Shown: piece by piece, positions 1 through 6,142 of the stretch
How positions within the stretch are numbered: position 1 is the first letter of the stretch
Layout of the letters: every line of letters starts with the position of its first letter
Notes under the pieces: generated by a model
What the model saw: the letters and a program-made list of their open reading frames with translations, nothing else
Databases searched by the model: none
What the model was told of the DNA's origin: nothing
DNA from: Candidatus Symbiobacter sp.
GTDB lineage: Bacteria > Pseudomonadota > Alphaproteobacteria > Elsterales > Elsteraceae
DNA length: 6,146 bases
Assembly (NCBI GenBank): GCA_030054015.1
Contig: JASGCR010000139.1
Coordinates: forward strand, 1 to 6,146
Reading direction: 5' to 3'
Position numbers and translations under genes: made by a program

Positions 1-4
1 CTAT

Positions 5-28
5 CCCCCCCTTCTAAAGAAGGGGGGG
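5..28. repeat. GC-rich perfect hairpin with C7/G7 arms
   Basis: CCCCCCCTTC (5-14) and GAAGGGGGGG (19-28) are exact reverse complements around a TAAA loop, giving a very stable 10-bp stem. It may back up termination of the CHAT transcript or of a gene to the left outside the window. Confidence 0.6.
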
Positions 29-72
29 TAAAACTAGACTTATTCAGACTTTCCTAAAGAAGGGGGGGTAAA
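14..72. repeat. 19-bp direct repeat, 40-bp period
   Basis: CTAAAGAAGGGGGGGTAAA occurs exactly at 14-32 and 54-72. A third, diverged start of the unit (TTTCCTAAAGGAA) follows at 95-107. The arrangement looks like a short decayed tandem array of the palindromic element. Confidence 0.7.
34..64 (+). repeat. Dispersed palindrome family, left copy
   Basis: This 31-bp stretch (CTAGACTTATTCAGAC then TTTCCTAAAGAAGGG) matches the reverse complement of 6116-6146 at 26 of 31 positions. It also resembles 88-107. Its right half has been replaced by the G7 tract, so it is less symmetrical than the right-edge copy. Confidence 0.55.
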
Positions 73-85
73 TAAATTTTCGACA

Positions 86-117
86 TGTTCGGAGTTTCCT
101 AAAGGAACCACCGAACA
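86..117 (-). terminator. Probable transcription terminator after the CHAT gene
   Basis: Seventeen bases past the CHAT stop codon, TGTTCGG and CCGAACA form a 7-bp outer stem. It encloses a second stem (GGTTCC-type arm against GGAAAC) with a TTTA loop. The following minus-strand sequence is AT-rich (AAAATTTATTT begins five bases later) but lacks a clean U-tract, so intrinsic termination may be partial. The core TTCCTAAAGGAA belongs to the repeat family also found at 34-64, 5912-5938 and 6105-6142. Confidence 0.45.
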
Positions 118-134
118 AGTGCGGCAACGGCCCA

Positions 135-3100
135 TTAGTGCCTGCCGGACGCGCCACGGTGATCAGGTTTGCTGGCCTCCACCCCGTCGCCGATCACCGC
201 AAACACCGACCAAAACAACGGATGCGAGAACAACACCGGCATATCTTTGCCGGTTGATCTCTGGATGATTTTTAGCTGGGCATCGCGCATCGCGGCCGAG
301 GTATCCATATTTTTGCCATTAACGTTACTGTAGAACATTCCCATTAATTCTTCGGTCGATTGATCGGCGGCCAGCCAGTGCGACACCACCAAGCCGCGCG
401 CTCCGGCGACAAAAAACGCCTGCGCCAATCCGGACAGGCTTTCGCCCGAACTTGACCCGCCTTGGCTTGAGGTATTACAAGCCGACAACACCACCAAATC
501 GGCATTTAATTTAAGGTTCAGTATGTCGCCGGTCTCGAAAAAGACCGATTGCAAAGGTTCATCCTTGCTCGCCGTGGCCAATAAAGTGGGCGAGGTACGG
601 CATTTAAGGTCGCTGGGCAACAAACCGTGAGTGGCAAAATGAAGAACGCGAAACCGGCTGAGATCAATATCCAGCAAGGCTTTTTTCGTAAAGCCCTCTC
701 CCATTAAAATCTCGCTCGGTTTTGCCCCCATGATTGAAGCGAGGTTTTGTACTTCGCGGCGGGTACCCGGCAATGGCCCCAAACTCAACATGGACTCCAA
801 ATCGTCTTGACAGGCTTTGTTGGTGTAAAAAGCGCGCAATTGTTCGGGGGAGGGCGGAATATAATCGCCGAATCCGGCAAAGGCGCGGGTGGAACGATGC
901 GCATTGACCGCCGAACGCAAAATTAAAAAGGATTGCGTCGAGGTCACATATTGCAAAGGCACGTCATGGATAAAAAAATTCACCTGGCGATAATCAAAGT
1001 TAGTGACCCGTTGCGACGGTTTCGACACCAATAAAGCATAGGGCAAACTAAGTAATGAACCCGATTGGGCAATAATTAATTTTTTGACTTGCGGCAATAT
1101 ACCTTGGATCGGCCCGAATAATTGTTGGAAAAGATCATAACTGGCTTCGACATCAAAAGCGGTGATGACGGGCTGATTATCATTATTATAATGCACCTGT
1201 ACCGCCTTGCGCAAATCGCTGACCGCTTCGGCGGCGGTCTCAAAAGTCAAAGGCACAAGAAAGGCGTGGACTTCGCCCTTGAAAATCAAAAATCCATAGG
1301 AAGAATTCGCGCCCAAACGGGTAAAGTAAAAAGCCTCGCCCGGACGTAATTTTTCGATCACATTGGCGGCACTGACCCCGTTCAATCGCAACAGATTGAA
1401 ATTGGGGGCCAAAGTTTGCACTTGCAATTCGGCCTCGTCGCGGCGTTTTTCGGTATTGGCCAAGCGTTTCGACAAATCGGCGATTAATACTTTGTCTTGT
1501 TGGTTTTGCGGCAGGGCTAAAATCGCATCCAATTGGCTTTGAATTTTCTCGACATCATTACTTAATTCGCGGAAGACGCGGATGGATTTTGCCCCCTCGC
1601 CACTGCCTTGGGCCAATTGCGCCGCCGCATCCGCAACAAGTTGGGCCGCCGCGCCCGATTGCGCCAGTTGCGAGCCCTCAAACATCTCCGTGTAAATATC
1701 TTTTTGCTCATTGGGAAAGGCTTGGCTGCGTTTATAAAGCGCATCCAAAAACGGCATAATCACATCAACCGGCAAGGAAAAATTTTTGTCGCGGGCGATT
1801 TTTGCGCCAAAGCGAAAACTCGCCAAAGCCGGGACATCGCGGCCGCGTTTGGCCAAAATCGCCCCCAGCGAAAAATAGGCACGAACTTGGGCCAGGGTAT
1901 TGCCCAAATGCCGATCCAATTCTTCGACCGCCGCGCGTAATTCCCGCTCCCCAGCCTTGTCCTTGCCGATAATGCTCAAAATTTGACCATAGGTAACCGA
2001 AAAATCGGCGTAGCCCAGCGGGAACTTGCCCTTTAACGTTAAGGCGGTATCTTGAATATCATCAAGAACGCCCTGGGATGCGCCGCTATTGCCTTTGGAT
2101 TGGTGCATTTTGGCCAAGACCAGGGCGGATGACACGCGTCCGACATCATATTCCACCACTTTTGATTTGTCCGGCGTTTCGGATTCTTCGAGCGAATACA
2201 GGCCATTGCCCAAAACATCTTGGCGGCTTCTGGTGTCGGCAATTAATTGGGTGTAAAGTGCCAAGGCCCGATTGGCATATTTTATGGCATTTTCACGATT
2301 GCCCTGGTTGGCGGCATTGACGGCTTGGTAATAAAGCAACAGCGCGTTCAAGGCGGAGTCTTTGGTCTTGGTCACGAGCGTGTCGCAGCGTTCAAACAAC
2401 TGATTGGCTTCGGCAAATTTGCGACCATTACTGAGGGACAGTGCCAAATGCATCATGGGATAAACCGATTCCGCATTGTCCGTGCCGACCAGCTGTTGCT
2501 GTAATTTCAAAGCGTCACGAAAATAGACCGCGGCTTGTTGCGGATTGCCCTCATCATTAAAACTGCGCCCCAATTGCATTAAGCGATCATATTGATTGCG
2601 ATCCGCGTTACCCACCAGGCGGTTGCCAAATTGCCGTTGCAGCAATTGTGCCGCCGAACTTTTGGAATTCGGGTCTTCTTTATTGACATCTTCGGCCTTG
2701 ATCAACCCGGCCTGCAAGCCGATAAATTTTTCCAGTGCGGTTTGCGCGGTTGGCAAACCCTCGGCCAAATATAGGGTGTTTTTTATTTTGGACACCAAGG
2801 CAATATAGGGCAAACCACCCGCCACCCGCGAGCATTTCATCCACAAAGCATCATTATTGCCGATGATTTTGGTCGCAACCGGCGGATTGCATTTCGCCCG
2901 CGATTCCAAATCCAACCGCCACGGGCTGGAATTCACCACATCCGAGGGATTTTTGGCGGTGCCGTTGGGCGGAGCAATCTCGGCCACCCGCCCCGATGCC
3001 AGGCTCCAACTGCCGCAATGTACATCAAAGATTTTACTCACTTCTAACCGAGCCGGAAGTTCATTGGAGGCATTGGCGCGGCACGCCTCCCCCACCGCAT

Positions 3101-3287
3101 CGGCCCCGACTTTGATCTCATCGCCACGGGATGTTGCCTGGTCCGCTTTTTTATTCACCACCAGATCGGGACGACCGGCAGAAACGCACCCCGCCAAGCC
3201 AACCAAAAAAATCAGGCACAAAATCGAACGCGGGATAACAAAAAAGCTTTCGCTTATTCGGCCCTGGCGGTGCCAAAAATTTATCAT
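135..3287 (-). CDS. TPR-CHAT lipoprotein (caspase-like peptidase), TPS-associated
   Basis: Predicted exported lipoprotein of 1050 aa with a C-terminal CHAT (Caspase HetF Associated with TPRs) peptidase domain. A basic n-region, a hydrophobic core (about 21-33) and lipobox L31-A-G-C34 give a lipidated Cys34; Val at +2 favours the outer membrane. Residues 65-185 form an unrecognised module with four cysteines (69, 91, 133, 152). TPR-like helical pairs lie at about 231-266, 273-307 and 313-350, with degenerate ones to about 500. A charged coiled coil spans about 574-627. The CHAT domain runs from about 648 to 1035, with the His motif HFATHG (catalytic His887), the Cys motif LSACNTS (catalytic Cys937), the GESLSGLAQAFFVAGARG segment and the closing HPxxW (1022-1026). 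Both catalytic residues are present, so it is probably active. The ATG has GGGAA seven bases upstream and no other Met precedes the lipobox. It lies 290 bp after the TpsB gene, with its own likely promoter. Domain calls are firm; the substrate is unknown. Confidence 0.93.
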   Translation of the reverse strand: MINFWHRQGRISESFFVIPRSILCLIFLVGLAGCVSAGRPDLVVNKKADQATSRGDEIKVGADAVGEACRANASNELPARLEVSKIFDVHCGSWSLASGRVAEIAPPNGTAKNPSDVVNSSPWRLDLESRAKCNPPVATKIIGNNDALWMKCSRVAGGLPYIALVSKIKNTLYLAEGLPTAQTALEKFIGLQAGLIKAEDVNKEDPNSKSSAAQLLQRQFGNRLVGNADRNQYDRLMQLGRSFNDEGNPQQAAVYFRDALKLQQQLVGTDNAESVYPMMHLALSLSNGRKFAEANQLFERCDTLVTKTKDSALNALLLYYQAVNAANQGNRENAIKYANRALALYTQLIADTRSRQDVLGNGLYSLEESETPDKSKVVEYDVGRVSSALVLAKMHQSKGNSGASQGVLDDIQDTALTLKGKFPLGYADFSVTYGQILSIIGKDKAGERELRAAVEELDRHLGNTLAQVRAYFSLGAILAKRGRDVPALASFRFGAKIARDKNFSLPVDVIMPFLDALYKRSQAFPNEQKDIYTEMFEGSQLAQSGAAAQLVADAAAQLAQGSGEGAKSIRVFRELSNDVEKIQSQLDAILALPQNQQDKVLIADLSKRLANTEKRRDEAELQVQTLAPNFNLLRLNGVSAANVIEKLRPGEAFYFTRLGANSSYGFLIFKGEVHAFLVPLTFETAAEAVSDLRKAVQVHYNNDNQPVITAFDVEASYDLFQQLFGPIQGILPQVKKLIIAQSGSLLSLPYALLVSKPSQRVTNFDYRQVNFFIHDVPLQYVTSTQSFLILRSAVNAHRSTRAFAGFGDYIPPSPEQLRAFYTNKACQDDLESMLSLGPLPGTRREVQNLASIMGAKPSEILMGEGFTKKALLDIDLSRFRVLHFATHGLLPSDLKCRTSPTLLATASKDEPLQSVFFETGDILNLKLNADLVVLSACNTSSQGGSSSGESLSGLAQAFFVAGARGLVVSHWLAADQSTEELMGMFYSNVNGKNMDTSAAMRDAQLKIIQRSTGKDMPVLFSHPLFWSVFAVIGDGVEASKPDHRGASGRH

Positions 3288-3426
3288 TTGTTCGTTCCCG
3301 TAAAATCGCCCCTGAGTTTAACCCATTTGCCGTGCTGTGAACCATTCATGTGCCGTTTTGTGCAACGATATTTCAGACAAACCGGCTGTGATTGCCCGAT
3401 ACTAGATCAAACCCTTGTTATTAAAC

Positions 3427-3466
3427 GATAATTTCATTATGCGTAAATAATAAATATGAAATTATC
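3427..3466. repeat. Perfect 11-bp inverted repeat in the CHAT-gene leader
   Basis: GATAATTTCAT (3427-3437) and ATGAAATTATC (3456-3466) are exact reverse complements separated by an 18-bp AT-rich spacer. The repeat lies inside the predicted CHAT leader, about 140 bp before the start codon. It could be a regulator binding site or an AU-rich RNA stem. No U-tract follows, so it is not a standard terminator. Confidence 0.6.
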
Positions 3467-3478
3467 CAACTATATACG

Positions 3479-3492
3479 GTCGCTTTAGCGAC
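3479..3492 (-). other. Small GC-rich hairpin in the CHAT-gene leader
   Basis: GTCGC and GCGAC form a 5-bp stem around a 4-nt loop, about 12-25 nt after the predicted transcription start. No run of T follows, so it is more likely a 5' RNA stabiliser or part of a leader structure than a terminator. Confidence 0.35.
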
Positions 3493-3510
3493 ACGAAACG
3501 AGAATATCTC

Positions 3511-3540
3511 ATAATATCCACAGCTAGGCCTATTTGTCAA
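3511..3540 (-). promoter_or_regulatory. Sigma-70-type promoter for the CHAT gene
   Basis: On the minus strand a perfect -35 TTGACA (3535-3540) is followed after 18 bp by TATTAT (3511-3516), one mismatch from TATAAT. It lies just after the TpsB stop codon and points at the CHAT gene. The expected start of transcription is near 3504, giving a leader of about 215 nt. The short palindrome GAGATATTCTC (3500-3510) overlaps that start and could be a regulator site. Seen by eye; activity is inferred. Confidence 0.6.
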
Positions 3541-3577
3541 CCCAAGAACTGGATTCTGCGGCCTGTCCTTACCGGTC

Positions 3578-5506
3578 TTAAAAATTCCACGCCAAGCGGA
3601 AAAATGCTCCCCAACGTCTGGGTATGGCATTATTGGTGGCGGGCAAGGGGTCTAACCCATAAGTCCTGGCATTCGCCAAGGGCAAATCCGCCTCAATATC
3701 GAATTGGATACGATTGGGGAACACGGTGCGAATACCAAAACCGGTTGAGGACAAATTGCGTGGCCCGGCTGCCGGAATGGGGGCCCCGGTCGCGGGGTCG
3801 ATGCTTGCACGGGCAAACCCGCGCGCAAAATCAAAAAAGGTGAAAAACATGGGGCGAATGGGGCCTTCGGGCAAATCCAAATCGACATTTTGCGACCATT
3901 GCAGTTCGGTCGAAATGCACAAGCCGTGATCGGTGGGGATAATTTCGCTAAGCCGCCCCGTCGGATAGCCGCGACCGCAACGCTGCCCCCCAGCCGAAAA
4001 TTGTTCAAGCGACGGCAACGGGACAAAGGCATATTGCCCGCCCAGATAAAGATAGGAATTGATTAATCCCGAATCATAAACCCAAATTTTGCGGTTGCTG
4101 GTAACGTCCAGGGTCAATTTGGTGAAATTCGCCTTGGCCCCATTGCGTTCCCCAGTGCGGCGGCGGGAATCCCCGGTTGCCGGCGACGAGCCAAACACCA
4201 ACAAACCTTGATATACCGACAGGGCAATATTCTGATTGCCGGAAAAACCGTCGGGAAAATCGGTTTGCAGCGTCGCCCGAATCGAGCGATTGCGTGACTT
4301 TGCCACCACGCTGGTTTCACCCGTATCAATTGCGGTGAGGGTACTTACGCTGTTATTCAGCGAAAACTGCGCCGAGGTCGCCAGATTAAACGAACTGCTG
4401 CGGATAATCGGATAAGACACGCCCGTCGTCAGGGATTGGTTCATAATTTTATAGCCGATGGTGGTCAGATAATCCAAATTTGGCGTCCCATCGGGATTGA
4501 GCGGCCCGCCGGGATTGGCCCGGGCATAGGCCCCGCTCAATTGCAATTGTACCCCGTCATTTCCGACCAAGGCGGTGGTCGATAGGCCGAAATAACGTTG
4601 TTGGTTGAGGGCGTTCTTCGCGCCGGTAAATTGGAATTTTTGCGCATCCCAGCTGTTGCTGTATAAAAACTCGACATGCTCGCCGAGGATACTATTGGAA
4701 TCCGTGTAAATGCGTGCCAAAGACTGGCCTGGGCCGATAAATATCGACCCGCGATTGTCAATATTCAAAGACCCGCCATAGAGACGTCGCTCGACCTTGA
4801 CGTGAAGTTCCCGCCCGCCCGTGGCGTTGGTGGCACGGCGGAAAATCGATGACAAGGAAATGCCCGGCACATCCCGCGCCAATTGCAAATAACGTTCCGC
4901 ATCGCTGAGATTTAAGGGGCGTTTCTCTGGGATATGCGCCAAGAAACTGCGGAGCAAAGATTCGACCGGCCCGACATCGCCCTCCAACACCACCTCGCTG
5001 ACATAACCCTCTGTCACCGCCAATTTATAATCGCCGTCCCGCACCGTTTGTTCGGGGGCATAAGCATGGGATAAAAAATACCCATCTTTGCGATAGCGGT
5101 CGGTTATAACCTGCGCGGCCTCTTGCAATATTTTTATTTTCGTCACTTCTTTGCCAATAAATGGCTGCATCATTTCATCAAGTTCTGCTTGGCTGTAGAT
5201 GGTGCTGCCGCTCACGGTAATTTTCTTGATGGCATAAAGGCCGGGTTGGCTGGCTTGTCCGGACGGCTCGGTTTGCTCCGTTTGTCCGGTTTCGGTGCTT
5301 GGTGAAATCGGTACATCATCCTCGTCATTTGGCTCAATCGTGAAACTCGGCACCGGCAGGGCGACATTCGTCACCGGACTGGGGAAATTGAACCCGTTAT
5401 AACCCGCCGCGCCCCCCGCCCAGGCCAATCCAGGACGAGCCATTCCGGATGAAACCAGCATGATCCATGCGGCCAAAAGCAATATTCGCAGTTTGTCTTC
5501 GTTCAT
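3578..5506 (-). CDS. TpsB-type two-partner secretion outer-membrane pore (ShlB/FhaC/HecB family)
   Basis: Outer-membrane transporter of the two-partner secretion (type Vb) pathway, in the Omp85 superfamily. It would move a TpsA partner from periplasm to surface. The chosen ATG (642 aa) has a GGA seven bases upstream. An ATG one codon earlier (5509) and an in-frame TTG at 5521 are alternatives; the TTG lacks a clear ribosome site. Residues 1-30 are a signal peptide with AWA just before the predicted cut. Residues 31-90 are a Pro/Thr/Glu/Gln-rich linker with no basic residue. POTRA_2 lies at about 91-167 (YAIKKITVSGS to VTEGYV), followed by the second POTRA/ShlB region to about 245. The beta-barrel extends to the C-terminal Phe642 (WGAFFRLAWNF), a typical BAM signal. 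The L6-loop signature reads GRGY (511-514) where FhaC has VRGF. FFDFARGF is the late-strand motif. Its only two cysteines, 510 and 530, flank GRGY. Length is slightly above the family norm because of the linker. No TpsA lies in the window. Confidence 0.93.
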   Translation of the reverse strand: MNEDKLRILLLAAWIMLVSSGMARPGLAWAGGAAGYNGFNFPSPVTNVALPVPSFTIEPNDEDDVPISPSTETGQTEQTEPSGQASQPGLYAIKKITVSGSTIYSQAELDEMMQPFIGKEVTKIKILQEAAQVITDRYRKDGYFLSHAYAPEQTVRDGDYKLAVTEGYVSEVVLEGDVGPVESLLRSFLAHIPEKRPLNLSDAERYLQLARDVPGISLSSIFRRATNATGGRELHVKVERRLYGGSLNIDNRGSIFIGPGQSLARIYTDSNSILGEHVEFLYSNSWDAQKFQFTGAKNALNQQRYFGLSTTALVGNDGVQLQLSGAYARANPGGPLNPDGTPNLDYLTTIGYKIMNQSLTTGVSYPIIRSSSFNLATSAQFSLNNSVSTLTAIDTGETSVVAKSRNRSIRATLQTDFPDGFSGNQNIALSVYQGLLVFGSSPATGDSRRRTGERNGAKANFTKLTLDVTSNRKIWVYDSGLINSYLYLGGQYAFVPLPSLEQFSAGGQRCGRGYPTGRLSEIIPTDHGLCISTELQWSQNVDLDLPEGPIRPMFFTFFDFARGFARASIDPATGAPIPAAGPRNLSSTGFGIRTVFPNRIQFDIEADLPLANARTYGLDPLPATNNAIPRRWGAFFRLAWNF

Positions 5507-5717
5507 CATATTATCCAGCAATTAAATTTGCGCAAATCAGCATAAACCAATATAAAAATTCGGAGCGATGGCCGCCATGCTTTCGCAAAACCTGTCCTCG
5601 TCACAACCGCCAGTGGCCCCGTCGAACCGATACGATATTGCGGCAAAACCCTTGAGAAAATTGCCATTGTCCCCAGGCCATGCCGGCCCTGATCCAACGA
5701 GATCGGCTTTCGACATC

Positions 5718-5735
5718 TCACCCTTTTAGGGGTGA
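5718..5735 (-). other. Hairpin in the tpsB leader
   Basis: TCACCC and GGGTGA form a perfect 6-bp stem with a 6-nt loop. On the minus strand it is preceded by five T and not followed by them, so it does not look like a terminator for tpsB. It lies between the possible leader peptide and the tpsB start and may be part of a leader RNA structure. Confidence 0.35.
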
Positions 5736-5765
5736 AAAACTGCAAGCCGCATTTATGACAATATT

Positions 5766-5834
5766 TTACAATTTTGGCAAGTCATTCAACGGGACGGGTA
5801 CTGAGAAGAATTTACATAATTCATTATCCTTCAT
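5766..5834 (-). CDS. Possible 22-aa leader peptide in the tpsB 5' region
   Basis: An ATG-started reading frame of 22 codons ending in TAA sits just after the consensus promoter, with its start about 14 nt into the predicted transcript. GAGGGG lies eight bases before the ATG, one of the best ribosome sites in the window. The product begins MKDNELCKFF; it has no signal peptide, no membrane segment and no run of one amino acid that would suggest classical attenuation. It may be a regulatory upstream frame for tpsB or chance. The family is not recognised. Confidence 0.25.
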   Translation of the reverse strand: MKDNELCKFFSVPVPLNDLPKL

Positions 5835-5854
5835 TTTTGTCCCCTCGCTGCAAA

Positions 5855-5885
5855 ATTATATCAGAATATGGGGGGCGGATGTCAA
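5855..5885 (-). promoter_or_regulatory. Consensus sigma-70-type promoter for the tpsB transcript
   Basis: On the minus strand -35 TTGACA (5880-5885) and -10 TATAAT (5855-5860) are both perfect. A TG one base before the -10 gives an extended -10 (TGnTATAAT), which offsets the long 19-bp spacer. Transcription should start near 5848, about 340 nt before the TpsB start codon. No other gene in this direction lies between, so tpsB is the natural target. The spacer contains a C6 run. Confidence 0.65.
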
Positions 5886-5911
5886 ACAATTTTATCCCCA
5901 GGCTGTTTATA

Positions 5912-5938
5912 CCCGGTTTCCTAAAGAATCCCCATAAG
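5912..5938. repeat. Dispersed palindrome family, short copy
   Basis: GGTTTCCTAAAGAATCC followed by CCATAAGT carries the family core (TTTCCTAAAGAA) and the ACTTAT end on the minus strand, with a few bases deleted relative to the copy at 6105-6142. It lies upstream of the tpsB promoter. Confidence 0.4.
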
Positions 5939-5950
5939 TCCTAAGAGTGT

Positions 5951-6080
5951 CATTCTGAGGTTAGAACGCTCCGTGCGTTAGCACGGTCAAGCGTTCTTAC
6001 CGAAGAATCCAGAAAAGCCAGAAACCGTTGAATTTTCTGAATCTTTCTGGATTGCTTCGCGGCTACGCCGCTCGCAAATG
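5951..6080. repeat. Branched palindromic repeat element, about 130 bp
   Basis: The central stem pairs CGAAG-AATCCAGAAA (6001-6015) with TTTCTGGATT-G-CTTCG (6044-6059), 15 pairs with one bulged G. A left arm (5960-6000) pairs GTTAGAACGCT with AGCGTTCTTAC (one mismatch) and carries an inner perfect stem CCGTGC/GCACGG with a GTTA loop. A right arm (6059-6071) is GCGGC-TAC-GCCGC. CATT and GAG at the left end pair with CTC and AATG at the right. The words GAAGAATCCAG and CTGGATTGCTTCGC are typical of dispersed intergenic palindromes in many proteobacteria (from memory). No transposase is nearby. It separates this module from whatever lies to the right. Confidence 0.65.
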
Positions 6081-6104
6081 CAGGTCTCTTATGGCAAAAA
6101 AGTG

Positions 6105-6142
6105 ACTTAATCAGACCTTCCTTAAGGAAAATCCGAATAAGT
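6105..6142. repeat. Dispersed palindrome family, full right copy
   Basis: A 38-bp palindrome centred on TTCCTTAAGGAA at 6123/6124; 15 of 19 symmetric pairs match, with ACTTA/TAAGT ends. On the reverse strand it matches the left-edge copy at 34-64, and TTCGGATTTTCCTTAAGGAA differs from 88-107 at two of 20 positions. It could terminate transcripts in both directions. Confidence 0.6.

Larger units (their letters stand above)
5507..5848 (-). other. Long untranslated leader of tpsB
   Basis: About 340 nt between the predicted transcription start and the TpsB start codon. It holds the 22-codon frame (5766-5834), the TCACCC/GGGTGA hairpin (5718-5735) and a 5-bp GGCAA/TTGCC stem near 5640-5665. I compared it from memory with TPP, SAM-II and cyclic-di-GMP aptamer signatures and saw no match. 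An open frame begins with TTG at 5745 (internal ATG at 5667), and its TGA overlaps the TpsB ATG by one base (TGATG). I do not treat it as a gene, because the product resembles no family I know. Confidence 0.4.

Noticed and set aside
1608..1940. Plus-strand open frame of 110 codons
   Set aside because: Antisense to the helical part of the CHAT protein; Arg/Gln-rich translation is typical of a shadow frame.
2857..3303. Plus-strand open frame of 148 codons opposite the CHAT gene start
   Set aside because: Lies wholly antisense to the lipoprotein's signal peptide and N-terminal module. The product is low in recognisable structure and shows no domain or ribosome site.
3398..3420. FNR-like site (TTGAT near 3408-3416, minus strand)
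   Set aside because: Only the left half matches; the right half reads TATCGG in place of ATCAA.
3421..3630. 69-codon minus-strand frame across the TpsB 3' end
   Set aside because: Overlaps the end of the TpsB coding region in another frame and continues through the promoter and inverted repeat; no supporting signal.
5510..5521. TTG at 5521 as the TpsB start
   Set aside because: Two ATG codons follow within six codons, one with a GGA at proper spacing, and both keep the signal peptide intact.
5506..5745. 79-codon minus-strand frame (TTG start) whose TGA overlaps the TpsB ATG
   Set aside because: The TGATG overlap could mean translational coupling, but the start is TTG, the product has no known family features and the region looks like a leader. 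An internal ATG at 5667 gives 53 codons with poor ribosome-site spacing.
5680..5937. Plus-strand open frame of 85 codons
   Set aside because: Runs antisense through the tpsB promoter and into a repeat; no ribosome site or recognisable domain.
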